DNA of 64,000 bases from Priestia megaterium (GCF_009497655.1 NZ_CP023317.1:4865501-4929500), one strand, 5' to 3'; counted from the stretch's first letter, positions 1 through 8,745 are shown. A program made the numbers and translations. The notes: generated by a model from the letters alone, not told the origin.

Positions 1-386
1 AGCATAACAGCAAACGGTTCATCTCCGATAAAACTTCTTGCACAGTGAATGGCATGACCTAATCCTTTAGGTTCCTTTTGACGAATGTAGTGAACATTAG
101 CCAAATTCGAAATCCCCTGCACTTCTTCAAGCATGTCCCACTTTTCCTTTGCCGCTAATGTTTCTTCTAGCTCATATGATTTATCAAAATGATCCTCGAT
201 TGCTCGTTTTCCGCGACCGCTTACAATTAAAATATCTTCAATACCTGATGCTACTGCTTCTTCCACAATGTATTGAATCGTTGGTTTATCTACAATTGGC
301 AGCATTTCTTTAGGCTGTGCTTTTGTAGCCGGCAAAAAGCGTGTCCCTAATCCAGCTGCTGGAATAATAGCTTTACGAATTTTCAC
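1..386 (-). CDS. UTP-glucose-1-phosphate uridylyltransferase, 5' part only (GalU/GtaB family)
   Basis: Makes UDP-glucose from UTP and glucose-1-phosphate for cell-wall glycopolymers and glycolipids. Only the first ~128 codons lie in the window; the rest runs off its left edge. The N-terminus reads [17 protein letters not shown], followed by an [16 protein letters not shown] stretch. This is the [15 protein letters not shown] nucleotide-binding signature of bacterial GalU proteins. The start is GTG, chosen because an AGGAGG Shine-Dalgarno lies about 8 nt upstream and the conserved motif begins immediately. The gene diverges from the ywqB-ywqA pair. GtaB and its paralogue YngB cannot be told apart from this fragment. 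Confidence 0.9.
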   Translation of the reverse strand, partial: MKIRKAIIPAAGLGTRFLPATKAQPKEMLPIVDKPTIQYIVEEAVASGIEDILIVSGRGKRAIEDHFDKSYELEETLAAKEKWDMLEEVQGISNLANVHYIRQKEPKGLGHAIHCARSFIGDEPFAVM

Positions 387-462
387 TTACTTTTCCTCCT
401 GTCAATGTCAATCGTGCTTATTGGTTATAGTATAGTAAGTCTTCGATTGAGTATGTACACAA

Positions 463-503
463 AGTCATGTTGAATCCATTTCTTTTTATAAAGAGTCATG
501 TTG
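463..503. repeat. Pair of direct repeats AGTCATGTTG
   Basis: The 10-mer AGTCATGTTG occurs at 463-472 and 494-503, so the copies start 31 bp apart, close to three helical turns. Similar bases follow each copy (AATCC and GATTC). They sit in the 240-bp divergent region between the galU-like gene and ywqB. Such spacing suits a protein bound on one DNA face, but no known operator is recognised. Confidence 0.4.
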
Positions 504-627
504 GATTCTGCTTTATCATAACAAAAGATTTTGTATAATTCTATTTTTATCATTTATAATGAAAAGAAAATTAATCACTTATAAATATAATTTTATGTTC
601 CATTTATGTATAGAAAGGAATGGGATT

Positions 628-2190
628 ATGAGTTCGTTTTCAGATCACTTACAGCACCAATTTATACATCATTTCCCGTACAGTGATGCACGCTATCGTA
701 CAAATGCCCAAGCAGGACTAGACCTTTACCGTACCCATTCATTCTTCATTTTGCACAATGATGAACAGATATTAAACGTTAAAATCGATTCGTTTTATGT
801 TGAACTAAACAAACAGCTACTCCCTGAAAGTACCTGTTCTTGTCAGCATAACGGATTTTGTGAACACTGCTTTGCAGCGTTTTTTTATATGTATTCATTA
901 ATAGAACCGCTTTCGCCCCTATTCAAAGAATGGCGAAACCATGAGAAAGAAGCTTTGACTATGCTATCTGCCAAACAAGTGTTAAAAAAACCCAAGGCAA
1001 CTTTTCAAGAGTGGAGACAAACTTTTGAGGAGCAGTATACGCTTTTTATGCAGGGGCGGAACGAAAATGACCGGTCCATTTATCATGAATATTATCAGTA
1101 CTATTACCGTTCTTTAGTGAAAAAAGCTCCTGAGCATCCATTGCTTTATGCTTTATTTTGTATGTATGGAGCGGTTCATACATTTTATAAACTATCAGCT
1201 CAATTACAGGCACATCAGCTTTCTACTAACATCGAGGAATCATTCGTATATAGTCACGTCTACAAAATAACAAATGAAATTTATGCTACCGCTGATTCAT
1301 TAAAGCAAACGAAATACGATCGGGATGCATTATCTATTATAGAGGACAGCATCCCATACATCCGAGAATTATTGCATAATGATATGCCTTTACAATATGA
1401 GCGTATTGAAATTTATCGCGTTATTTGGCAAAAAGTCTTCACGTTAGAAAGATGGCGAAAAAATGAGGAACGCGAATTAAAAGCCAAGCATGGTTCTTTT
1501 ATAAATAATACAGCTCTTTCCTATCTTTTATTTCTTCAAGAAAAAGATAGAGAAGCAAAAGAACGTTTGAGCGATGGAACATTACAAATGATTCCCTATC
1601 TTATCCCTTGGTTAAATGATTTATTGCACGAAAAAGAAACTGACCGCTTTGCTCAGTGGGGCTCTTATATAATGACCTATATAGGAGATTACGTACGCAC
1701 CGTTCCAACTACTTATCAAGGAAGCCGAAATATGGTCTCCATGATTGTAAATTTATTTCAGCACTATAAAGACTTAACGAACGAGCAAACTTTGTATACT
1801 GAAGCATTGCAAACATTACTTCCCTATAGTTTTATTGAATACAGTGATTTTCTATATGCTTCTAACCAATTAAAAAAATGGGTTGAATTACAGGTGCTTC
1901 TTCAATATGACAGCATTAAATATGACGAGCAAACGATAGAGGCCTTAAAACAAAAAGATGAAAAGCTGGTTATTCCTCTTTATCATCAAATGATTTCAAA
2001 GCTGATTTATGAAAAAAAGAAAAGCAGTTATCAAGAAGCCTATATCTACTTACAAGAATTAAAAAGACTTTATCTACAAATGAATCGCTCTCTACTATGG
2101 GAACATTATATAGAAGAATTAGCGATAAAAACGAAGAAACAGCGCGCATTTCAACAACTATTAGAAAAAGGAGATTTACTGAATGTTTGA
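628..2190 (+). CDS. ywqB: SWIM zinc-finger protein, YwqB-like
   Basis: A 520-residue protein partnered with the SNF2 helicase encoded next to it. The SWIM zinc finger is visible near residues 70-90 as CSC followed by C-x-H-C (…CEHC…). The rest is predicted helical with no other recognised motif. An in-frame ATG exists at 559, but the ATG at 628 is preceded by an AAAGGAATGG Shine-Dalgarno and the upstream residues look like untranslated AT-rich DNA, so 628 was chosen. The stop overlaps the start of ywqA by 8 nt, implying translational coupling. SWIM domains bind DNA or protein and often accompany SWI2/SNF2 ATPases; the cellular role is not established. Confidence 0.85.
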   Translation: MSSFSDHLQHQFIHHFPYSDARYRTNAQAGLDLYRTHSFFILHNDEQILNVKIDSFYVELNKQLLPESTCSCQHNGFCEHCFAAFFYMYSLIEPLSPLFKEWRNHEKEALTMLSAKQVLKKPKATFQEWRQTFEEQYTLFMQGRNENDRSIYHEYYQYYYRSLVKKAPEHPLLYALFCMYGAVHTFYKLSAQLQAHQLSTNIEESFVYSHVYKITNEIYATADSLKQTKYDRDALSIIEDSIPYIRELLHNDMPLQYERIEIYRVIWQKVFTLERWRKNEERELKAKHGSFINNTALSYLLFLQEKDREAKERLSDGTLQMIPYLIPWLNDLLHEKETDRFAQWGSYIMTYIGDYVRTVPTTYQGSRNMVSMIVNLFQHYKDLTNEQTLYTEALQTLLPYSFIEYSDFLYASNQLKKWVELQVLLQYDSIKYDEQTIEALKQKDEKLVIPLYHQMISKLIYEKKKSSYQEAYIYLQELKRLYLQMNRSLLWEHYIEELAIKTKKQRAFQQLLEKGDLLNV

Positions 2191-4813
2191 TTTGTTTCAT
2201 TTAACACTTGAAGTCGAACCTGTACACGATGACTTTTTTCTCTACTGTGTATCACCTAGCGGCCAAATTTTGCTCCCTGATACATGGAAAGATGCGCTGT
2301 TTCTATGGCATGAACAGACCTATTACGGAAGTGAAGCTACACAGGTTGAGATTAATGGAAAAAAAGGAATTCTTCTTTCTGCATGGCAAATGTTCACTTT
2401 CATACAATCACCTATTCAACAGCATGTGTTGAAACCGGCTTTGTCCGCTTCAGCGGAAGATTATCAGCAAATTGCAGTCGATATGACAAAGAAGATTATC
2501 CAAGGGAAATTTCATTCTCTTCCTTTAAAAAAACAAATGACTGGATCGCTTTCACAAGCTGATGAGCAAGAGTGGCGAGCACAAATTAAAGAGAGCCTAT
2601 TAAAAAAAGAAGGAAAAGACTTTTTAATAAGCATAGGAGGCGAGAGCTATAATCCTCCCTTTGACCTTTCATTGCGTGTTGTAGAGCCAACGACCGATGG
2701 AGATGTATGGACGGCTGAAACATTTGTGATTCCCCACGATGAAGCCAAAGAACCTTTTATACTGGGAGGAACACTTCCTAAAGAGTGGAATCACTACGAA
2801 TCATATATCGCTTACGAACACGAACGATGGAAAGCATTGGCTCCTACTTTATACCAAAAAGGAGCGTTTATTCAGTCTGTCCTAACAGATGAGGAAGTAT
2901 GGGAATTTCTAACTCAAGATAGTGCAGCATTGATTGAACAAGGTGTCTCTATCCATTTGCCAAGCTGGTGGGAATCATTAAAAAAAGCCACCATAAAAGT
3001 ATCTGGCGCTATAGAAAATACTTCATCTGCATTGTTTGGTAAACAAGCTATCAGCAGCTTCCGCTGGTCATTTTCTATTGGCGATCAAACTTTTTCAGAA
3101 GAAGAGTTTCGGAAATTAGTCGAACAAAAACGCCGATTATTATCTATTAACGGACAGTGGATTCAACTGGATTCTAGATTAATTAAACAAGCGCAGAAAA
3201 TTGTTAAAGAAGCTAGTAAAAAAGGCGTCTCAATTCATGAAATTTTAAAAACGAAGCTAACCTACATGGCAGACAGTAAAACTGATGAAGAAGAGGTAAA
3301 AGTTGAATTCCAACTCCCCGCTTCCTTTCAATCATTTATTACATCCTTAACGGATTTAGAACGGCTGCCGGAAGTGCTGCCTCCCTCTGAATTTAAAGGG
3401 ATATTAAGACCTTATCAGCAGCAAGGCTTGAATTGGCTCATGTTTTTGAGAAAGTTTAACTTAGGAGGATGTCTAGCAGATGACATGGGGCTAGGTAAAA
3501 CCATTCAATTAATTAGTTATTTAACAAACATTCATCAGTTACATAGCTTTCCTTCTCTTATCGTTTGCCCAACTTCTTTAATTGGAAACTGGGAAAAAGA
3601 ATTACAGAAATTTGCCCCTTCTCTTCGTGTTCATGTTCATTACGGGCCGAAAAGAACCGGCGGAGATGCATTTGAGAAGATATGTGAAAGTACTGACGTG
3701 GTGATTACGACTTATCAAGTTGCCCTTTTGGATGTCGAATTGTTGAAAGGGTTTATATGGAACAGCATTTCCTTAGACGAAGCGCAACATGTTAAAAACC
3801 CGCAGACTAAACAGGCGAGAGCCATCCGTCAGCTGCAAGCAAGACACAAAATTGCGCTTACTGGAACTCCAATTGAAAACCGTCTGCTGGAACTATGGTC
3901 ATTATTTGAATTCATCAATCCCGGTTACTTAGGAACAATCAATTCATTTAAAAACCGATTTGTAGCCGGCATTGAAAAAGGCGAGAAACCTGAACGAACT
4001 GTTGAGCTTAAAGCACTCATTCAACCTTTCTTATTGAGAAGAACAAAACAAGATAAAAGCATCGCCCGCTCACTGCCTGATAAACAAGAACAAAAAGAAT
4101 ATATCCCGCTGACAGCGGAACAAGCTTCACTTTACCAGGAGCTAGTTCAAGAAATGCTTCAAGAAACAGAGGAAAAAACAGGATTTGAACGAAAAGGCAT
4201 GATTTTGCAAACACTAAATAAGCTAAAATTATTATGCAATCATCCAGCTTTGTACTTAAAGGAAAGTGCAGCTAAACAAACGGTACGGCGATCTCATAAA
4301 AGTGAAAAAATTATTGAACTCGTAGAGAGCATTCGCACACAGCAAGAAAGCTGTTTAATCTTTACTCAGTATATTGAAACAGGACTCATGCTACAACGAA
4401 CCTTAGAAAAAGAAATCAACGAGCCGGTTTTATTCCTTCACGGAAGTTTGTCAAAAGAGCAAAGAGATGAAATGGTTGCTCAATTTCAAGCAAGGAAAAA
4501 AGCCATCTTTATCCTTTCTCTTCGCGCAGGTGGAACTGGATTGAATTTAACAGCTGCAAATCACGTTATTCATTTTGACCGATGGTGGAACCCAGCCGTT
4601 GAAAACCAGGCAACCGATCGGGCCCATCGCATTGGTCAGAATAAATTTGTTCATGTTCATAAATTCATTACAAGAGGAACGATTGAAGAAAAAATTGATG
4701 AAGTGATCAATCAAAAACAACATCTCAACAATGAACTCATCCAAGGAGATCAATGGGTAACAGAACTTTCGAATAAAGAGCTACAAGAGCTTCTTGCTTA
4801 CAGAAATGAATAA
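2183..4813 (+). CDS. ywqA: SNF2/RapA-family helicase-like ATPase YwqA
   Basis: An 876-residue SWI2/SNF2 ATPase expected to translocate on double-stranded DNA or remodel protein-DNA complexes. An N-terminal ~400-residue region of unknown function is followed by the two RecA-like lobes. Walker A is DDMGLGKT near residue 436, the Walker B variant is DEAQ near 531, motif III is LTGTPIEN near 558, and the C-terminal helicase motif is ATDRAHRIGQ near 810. AAAAAGGAG precedes the ATG, which lies inside the end of ywqB. A strong intrinsic terminator follows. Length and motif order match B. subtilis YwqA. Function beyond ATPase and DNA translocation is inferred from the family. Confidence 0.92.
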   Translation: MFDLFHLTLEVEPVHDDFFLYCVSPSGQILLPDTWKDALFLWHEQTYYGSEATQVEINGKKGILLSAWQMFTFIQSPIQQHVLKPALSASAEDYQQIAVDMTKKIIQGKFHSLPLKKQMTGSLSQADEQEWRAQIKESLLKKEGKDFLISIGGESYNPPFDLSLRVVEPTTDGDVWTAETFVIPHDEAKEPFILGGTLPKEWNHYESYIAYEHERWKALAPTLYQKGAFIQSVLTDEEVWEFLTQDSAALIEQGVSIHLPSWWESLKKATIKVSGAIENTSSALFGKQAISSFRWSFSIGDQTFSEEEFRKLVEQKRRLLSINGQWIQLDSRLIKQAQKIVKEASKKGVSIHEILKTKLTYMADSKTDEEEVKVEFQLPASFQSFITSLTDLERLPEVLPPSEFKGILRPYQQQGLNWLMFLRKFNLGGCLADDMGLGKTIQLISYLTNIHQLHSFPSLIVCPTSLIGNWEKELQKFAPSLRVHVHYGPKRTGGDAFEKICESTDVVITTYQVALLDVELLKGFIWNSISLDEAQHVKNPQTKQARAIRQLQARHKIALTGTPIENRLLELWSLFEFINPGYLGTINSFKNRFVAGIEKGEKPERTVELKALIQPFLLRRTKQDKSIARSLPDKQEQKEYIPLTAEQASLYQELVQEMLQETEEKTGFERKGMILQTLNKLKLLCNHPALYLKESAAKQTVRRSHKSEKIIELVESIRTQQESCLIFTQYIETGLMLQRTLEKEINEPVLFLHGSLSKEQRDEMVAQFQARKKAIFILSLRAGGTGLNLTAANHVIHFDRWWNPAVENQATDRAHRIGQNKFVHVHKFITRGTIEEKIDEVINQKQHLNNELIQGDQWVTELSNKELQELLAYRNE

Positions 4814-4844
4814 GAAAAATTATAAAATGTGTTACACCGTTACC

Positions 4845-4879
4845 AAAAAGAGGACTTTTTTACTTGTCCTCTTTTTTTA
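4845..4879 (+). terminator. Intrinsic terminator after ywqA
   Basis: AAAGAGGAC pairs with GTCCTCTTT across a short loop, followed by a run of T, just downstream of the ywqA stop. Confidence 0.85.
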
Positions 4880-4939
4880 TTAGATCATTCGACACAAAAA
4901 AATAAGTGTAAATCGTTCTTCAACTACTGATAAAGATAC

Positions 4940-4965
4940 AAAAAACGCGATAAATATCGTTTTTT
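4940..4965. repeat. A/T-flanked inverted repeat upstream of the cell-wall hydrolase gene
   Basis: AAAAAACG and CGTTTTTT flank a 10-nt centre, which can also fold as CGAT/ATCG. It lies in the 296-bp gene-free stretch between ywqA and the hydrolase gene. It could be a leader hairpin or a weak bidirectional terminator. The rest of that stretch is AT-rich with no clear sigma-A promoter. Confidence 0.4.
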
Positions 4966-5110
4966 GAATAAAAAGGTATTTTTATAGCGAAAAAGACCCT
5001 TTACTTTCTCTTTAAATTCCAGCATATTTATACATATAATATTTTTGTAATTTAATAGACATATTGGAAAAATAAACACGAAACATTTACATAATTAGGG
5101 GGATTTATTA

Positions 5111-6157
5111 ATGAAAAAAAGGCAGCTCGCTTTATCTCTAGGCGCCATTGTTGGCGGGACATTCTTATATCAAGCTTCAGCTGAAGCATCTGCTTCAACT
5201 GTTCAAGTGAAAGCTGGAGATACACTTTGGTCGTTATCTACTAAATATCATACAACGATAGAAGCTTTAAAAAGCGTAAATAAGTTATCTTCAAATACAA
5301 TTCGCATAGGACAAACGTTATCGATTCCTTCTGCTTCAACCTCTCAACCATCTAATAAGGAAGAAAAGCCTTCAGCTCCTGCTACTGGTTCAACCTATAA
5401 AGTTCAAAGCGGCGATACCCTTTGGAAAGTGGCTACTCGTTTTAATATGAGCGTAGAAGAATTAAAACGTTTGAACACTCTTTCTTCCAACATCATTTAT
5501 ATTAACCAAACGTTAAAAGTAAATGGAAGCAACAGCGCATCGACTCCAACTACGAGTAAACCAGCAGAAACTCCTTCTAAGGATGCAAACGGAACTTACA
5601 AAGTTCAGCGTGGAGATAGCCTGTCTAAAATAGCTTCGGCATTTCACATGAGCGTGAGCGAATTAAAACAAATAAATGGATTAACGTCTAATACGATTTA
5701 TGTAAATCAACAATTAAAGGTATCAAAAAGCGCTCAAACAACTACGCCAACAACAAAACCAAGTACATCAACACCTTCAACTTCTAGCGGAACATTAAAT
5801 GTATCGCAAATGATTTCAGATGCAAAACGTTATATGGGTGTTCCTTACAAATGGGGTGGCACAACTCCTTCTGGTTTCGACTGCAGCGGATTCATTTATT
5901 ACGTAATGAAACAACAAATTTCTACAACGCGCTATACGACGGCTGGTTATTGGAGTGTATCAACACCCGTAAGTAATCCACAGCCTGGTGACCTAGTGTT
6001 TTTTAATACATATTCTAGCGGCCCTACACATATGGGCATTTACCTTGGTAATCGTCAATTTATTCATGCTGGATCTTCTACCGGTGTAACCATTGCAAGC
6101 TTAGATAACAGCTACTGGAGCAAGCGCTACTTAGGTGCAAAAAGGTTTGCTAAATAA
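5111..6157 (+). CDS. LysM-NlpC/P60 peptidoglycan D,L-endopeptidase (LytE/LytF/CwlS type)
   Basis: A secreted cell-wall hydrolase of 348 residues. It has a signal peptide ending around the ASAEA region, then three LysM repeats (near residues 31-74, 95-137 and 164-206; each has a GDTLWS/GDTLWK/GDSLSK core). Ser/Thr/Pro-rich linkers separate the repeats, and a C-terminal NlpC/P60 domain follows. The catalytic Cys lies in FDCSGF near residue 260 and the partner His in the PTHMGIYLG segment. The family cleaves the D-gamma-Glu-meso-DAP bond. Three LysM copies and ~340 residues match B. subtilis LytE best, but LytF and CwlS share the fold, so no symbol is assigned. A strong GGGGG ribosome site precedes the ATG. 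Confidence 0.9.
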   Translation: MKKRQLALSLGAIVGGTFLYQASAEASASTVQVKAGDTLWSLSTKYHTTIEALKSVNKLSSNTIRIGQTLSIPSASTSQPSNKEEKPSAPATGSTYKVQSGDTLWKVATRFNMSVEELKRLNTLSSNIIYINQTLKVNGSNSASTPTTSKPAETPSKDANGTYKVQRGDSLSKIASAFHMSVSELKQINGLTSNTIYVNQQLKVSKSAQTTTPTTKPSTSTPSTSSGTLNVSQMISDAKRYMGVPYKWGGTTPSGFDCSGFIYYVMKQQISTTRYTTAGYWSVSTPVSNPQPGDLVFFNTYSSGPTHMGIYLGNRQFIHAGSSTGVTIASLDNSYWSKRYLGAKRFAK

Positions 6158-6195
6158 CTGATAGAAGCTGAGACAAGAGTATGTTAGCTGAAGGA

Positions 6196-6250
6196 AGATC
6201 CGAATGAGTTTGATTCTTGATGGAGAATCAAACTCGTTCGGATCTTTTCA
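6196..6250 (+). terminator. Long 21-bp hairpin terminator after the LysM hydrolase gene
   Basis: A 21-nt arm (6196-6216) pairs with 6225-6245 across an 8-nt loop with a single G-U wobble, followed by TTTTC. The stem is unusually long for an intrinsic terminator, but its position downstream of the gene fits one. Confidence 0.75.
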
Positions 6251-6252
6251 TT

Positions 6253-6278
6253 AAAAAAACCGTTAAATAATTTAACGG
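6253..6278 (-). terminator. Intrinsic terminator for ssbB
   Basis: Read on the minus strand, CCGTTAAA-TTA-TTTAACGG is followed by seven T. It lies about 160 nt beyond the ssbB stop, so the ssbB transcript has a long 3' untranslated region (6279-6439) in which I see no gene. Confidence 0.75.
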
Positions 6279-6439
6279 CTGAAATAGAGGAATAATTCGG
6301 GGATAGTGAATACTTTAATTTTCTCTCTTGAGAATATAGAAAGAGCCTTGCTCTTAAGGAGGATCTATCTTCTATTATGATAGATAAGGGGAATTAAAAC
6401 CTTAGCTGAACTAATCACCCCCTTTCATACTAGATCACT

Positions 6440-6802
6440 TTATTCTTCTTGTTGATTTGAACCAAATGAAGAAGAATCAGATGGCTTTCCACTTAAAAAT
6501 TTAACCGCATCAGCCACAACGTCGGTCATATATACTCGTTGCTGAAGATTATTTTCAAATGTGCGCGTTTGTACACGCCCTACCACGCCTACAACCGCTC
6601 CTTTATCACAGTAAGCAGCTGTATTTTCTGCATTTTTTCTCCACAGAGTAATGTTGACAAAATCAGCATCATATTCACCTTCAACATTTCGAAACGTTCG
6701 ATTAATTGCTAACGTAATAGTAGATACGGCAATCCCTTCATGGGTATATCGAAGCTCCGGCTTTTTTGTCAGTCTTCCTACAAGAACAATATGGTTAATC
6801 AT
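6440..6802 (-). CDS. ssbB: Single-stranded DNA-binding protein, SsbB (YwpH) type
   Basis: A 120-residue single OB-fold SSB starting [20 protein letters not shown], the hallmark SSB N-terminus. It lacks the long Gly/Gln-rich linker and the acidic DDDIPF-type tail of the essential SsbA, ending instead after a Ser-rich SNQQEE. That matches the short SsbB paralogue, which protects incoming single strands during natural transformation. Its place next to ywpF agrees with the B. subtilis order. In B. subtilis this gene is ComK-dependent; I did not find a convincing ComK box here. It is divergently oriented to ywpF. Confidence 0.88.
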   Translation of the reverse strand: MINHIVLVGRLTKKPELRYTHEGIAVSTITLAINRTFRNVEGEYDADFVNITLWRKNAENTAAYCDKGAVVGVVGRVQTRTFENNLQQRVYMTDVVADAVKFLSGKPSDSSSFGSNQQEE

Positions 6803-6898
6803 AGTCTACCACTCCAACTGATTGAATAATGGGAATCTTTAAGCTCATTCATGTTATAATATGGATAACCTACTATTTACGTAAAGGAGGAAACATCA

Positions 6899-7336
6899 AT
6901 GAAAACATTTAAACTTGTGTCATTTCAATTGGTTGATGATCAAGAAAAGCGTCAGTCTGTCTCACTAACTAATGGCCTTATTATTAATAAAGAAGACGGC
7001 GAAAATAACTGGATTTTAGAAGCAGTTATCGATAAGAAATGGTACGATGAATTTCATGTTTTGTTGAAAGATAAACAAAAAGTGACGGTAGAAGCTAAAA
7101 TTACGAAAGAAACAAATGATCCAGCTACCTTTATAGCTACCGTGGCTTCCATTACTTCAATTGGTGAAAATCGTATTAGTTTGTTGATGAAAGGTGTTTT
7201 AAAAGAACGGAGACTTCATTATGCTGAAATGCTCTTAGAGGATTTAATTAACCAAGGGTTATCAGGTCAAGATTTACTTCAACAGTTCAAACTGCAGCTT
7301 CGAAACAGACCGGTAAAAAGTACATCTAAAAAATAA
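6899..7336 (+). CDS. ywpF: YwpF-like conserved protein of unknown function
   Basis: A 145-residue soluble protein beginning MKTFKLVSFQLVD, with no signal peptide, membrane segment or catalytic motif. Predicted structure is beta-rich in the first ~100 residues and helical with a basic tail at the end. Assignment to the YwpF family rests on the N-terminal pattern, the length and the position beside ssbB. An AAAGGAGG site lies 9 nt before the ATG. The biological role is unknown. Confidence 0.7.
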   Translation: MKTFKLVSFQLVDDQEKRQSVSLTNGLIINKEDGENNWILEAVIDKKWYDEFHVLLKDKQKVTVEAKITKETNDPATFIATVASITSIGENRISLLMKGVLKERRLHYAEMLLEDLINQGLSGQDLLQQFKLQLRNRPVKSTSKK

Positions 7337-7362
7337 GTCAAGTCATCTCAAGGTATCTGGAT

Positions 7363-7542
7363 TTAAAAGAGAGGATTATTGTTTGAGGTCTTTTTCGTTG
7401 GTCCATGAGAAGGGTAAAGAAAAGAGAACTCACTGGAGAGGTACCTTTCTTTTTTTCCTAAAAATAAATGTGCATGACTAGAACGTTTGAAGCGATTATC
7501 TCTTATGCGAGCACCTTGCCTTTTCAAATAAAAATTTGTCAT
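7363..7542 (-). CDS. Small basic hypothetical protein, 59 residues
   Basis: A small ORF reading MTNFYLKRQGARIRDNRF… and ending …NNNPLF. It is preceded by AAGGAG with 8-nt spacing to the ATG, which is as good a ribosome site as those of real genes nearby. The product is rich in Arg, Lys, Ser and Asn, with no hydrophobic segment. It lies antisense to nothing, in the gap between ywpF and an XRE-type regulator. I recognise no family. It could be a genuine small gene or a chance ORF; the ribosome site is the main support. Confidence 0.45.
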   Translation of the reverse strand: MTNFYLKRQGARIRDNRFKRSSHAHLFLGKKERYLSSEFSFLYPSHGPTKKTSNNNPLF

Positions 7543-7859
7543 TTTTTCACTCCTTTTTCTTTGTAATTCGTATATTAATGCATTTTTCCCCGTTATTCAA
7601 CCATTTTTTTCAATATACCGAACAAAAAATAGGATTTTTTTACTATAAAAACCTCTATTTTTGTTCTTTTTTTTATATCCATGCAGAAAAATGAATCTTT
7701 TTAGAGAAAAAAAAGAAATAAAAACAGGTTTTATTCCCTCTATTGCAGAAAGTAAAGTGTATATGTTTCATATTGTGCAAATTAAGCATGTTACAAAGAA
7801 CATGAACTACATTCGAACAATAAGACATATACTTATCTTTACGAAATCAGGTGATGCAT
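7543..7859. other. Gene-free AT-rich stretch with a large hairpin
   Basis: About 317 bp without a supportable gene. It holds the imperfect hairpin at 7620-7666 and is otherwise very AT-rich. A 74-codon open frame on the plus strand here has no ribosome site and overlaps the next gene out of frame. Confidence 0.6.
7620..7674 (+). terminator. Long imperfect hairpin followed by T8
   Basis: GAACAAAAAATAG (7620-7632) pairs with CTATTTTTGTTC (7655-7666), with a one-base bulge and an inner GG-T-run/AAAAACC stem, then eight T. It has the form of a plus-strand intrinsic terminator. It lies nearly 300 nt after ywpF with a minus-strand small ORF between, so it may instead be a leader structure for the regulator gene. 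Confidence 0.5.
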
Positions 7860-8282
7860 ATGAAAGATTTTGGAGAAAGAATTAAACATTTCAGACTAAA
7901 AGGAGGATTTTCACAAGAAGAATTAGCAAATCAGTTGAATGTTTCTCGTACAACTATTTCAAAATGGGAATGTTCGAAACAAACGCCTTCCATTTTTGAT
8001 TTTCTATCTCTATGTAATTGTTTTCAAATTACGCTCGACCAACTTATTGAGCCTTCCTCTTATAAACAAGATTATTTACATGACTTCCAACTTCTTTACT
8101 TAACAAGAAAACGTGAATCGGATTCACAGGAAAATACCATTTTAACCCTCATAGATAAACAGCCCTTATTAAAACATGTGCTCTTACAATTTTCATCTCT
8201 GTCACCAACTCTTCAAAAAGAGTTGCTAACGGATATTATACCTTTATTAAAGAAACTTTTTTCTGCTTTGCAGCGCCAATAA
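7860..8282 (+). CDS. XRE-family helix-turn-helix transcriptional regulator
   Basis: A 140-residue DNA-binding protein. Residues ~5-60 form an XRE/Cro-CI helix-turn-helix: FGERIKHFR, then FSQEELANQLNVSRTTISKW, then a third helix around SIFDFLSLCNCF. The C-terminal ~80 residues are helical and unassigned, possibly a dimerisation region. Start choice: GTG at 7851 and ATG at 7854 are in frame, but the ATG at 7860 has AGGTGA at suitable spacing. B. subtilis has mscL, ywpD and ywpE in this interval, so this looks like a lineage-specific replacement. The target is unknown. Confidence 0.8.
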   Translation: MKDFGERIKHFRLKGGFSQEELANQLNVSRTTISKWECSKQTPSIFDFLSLCNCFQITLDQLIEPSSYKQDYLHDFQLLYLTRKRESDSQENTILTLIDKQPLLKHVLLQFSSLSPTLQKELLTDIIPLLKKLFSALQRQ

Positions 8283-8302
8283 AAAAAGCTGCATCAGCAG
8301 CT
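8281..8302 (-). terminator. Terminator downstream of fabZ
   Basis: On the minus strand AGCTGC-TGAT-GCAGCT is followed by six T. The A-run on the other side lets it also act on the convergent XRE regulator gene. Confidence 0.75.
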
Positions 8303-8310
8303 CTTATGTA

Positions 8311-8745
8311 CTATTCTTTTTTATCGCCTAAAGCAAACATAATATCTGTTTCGCAGACTAACTCTCCATCTACAGTTGCGATACCTTTTCCTTTGCCAAT
8401 AGATCCACGCGCACGTACAATTTCAACCTCTAAACGCAGTTGATCACCAGGTCTTACTTGCTTTTTAAAACGGCAGTTGTCAATGCCTGCAAAAAATGCT
8501 AAACGTCCTTGATTTTCCTCTTTTTTTAGCATAGCTACTGCTCCTACCTGAGCCAAAGCTTCTACAATTAAAACCCCTGGCATCACAGGATAGTCAGGGA
8601 AATGCCCGTTAAAAAATTCTTCATTGGCAGATACGTTTTTTAAACCAACTGCTTTCTTTCCCTCTTCCACTTCTAAAATACGATCGACCAATAAAAATGG
8701 ATATCGGTGTGGAATAATTTCTTTAATTTGTTCAATATCAAGCAT
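8311..8745 (-). CDS. fabZ: (3R)-hydroxyacyl-[ACP] dehydratase FabZ
   Basis: Dehydrates 3-hydroxyacyl-ACP to trans-2-enoyl-ACP in type II fatty acid synthesis. The 144-residue hotdog-fold protein begins [23 protein letters not shown]. The catalytic His lies in the [18 protein letters not shown] motif near residue 51, with the Glu near residue 65. An upstream in-frame start would add 16 residues absent from FabZ proteins, and the chosen ATG has GAAAGGAG before it. Downstream of flhP, as ywpB is in B. subtilis. Confidence 0.97.
   Translation of the reverse strand: MLDIEQIKEIIPHRYPFLLVDRILEVEEGKKAVGLKNVSANEEFFNGHFPDYPVMPGVLIVEALAQVGAVAMLKKEENQGRLAFFAGIDNCRFKKQVRPGDQLRLEVEIVRARGSIGKGKGIATVDGELVCETDIMFALGDKKE

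Noticed and set aside
4880-5110. WalR or sigma-I elements upstream of the LysM hydrolase gene, expected for lytE
   Set aside because: I looked for TGTWAH-N5-TGTWAH and an ACCCCC-type -35, but the matches were too poor to claim.
6280-6439. Short ATG-initiated peptide (six codons) with AAGGAGG nearby, downstream of ssbB
   Set aside because: Spacing from the ribosome site is too long and the peptide too short to support.
7661-7885. 74-codon plus-strand open frame before the XRE regulator
   Set aside because: No ribosome site, begins inside a hairpin arm, overlaps the regulator start out of frame and has a composition like random AT-rich DNA.
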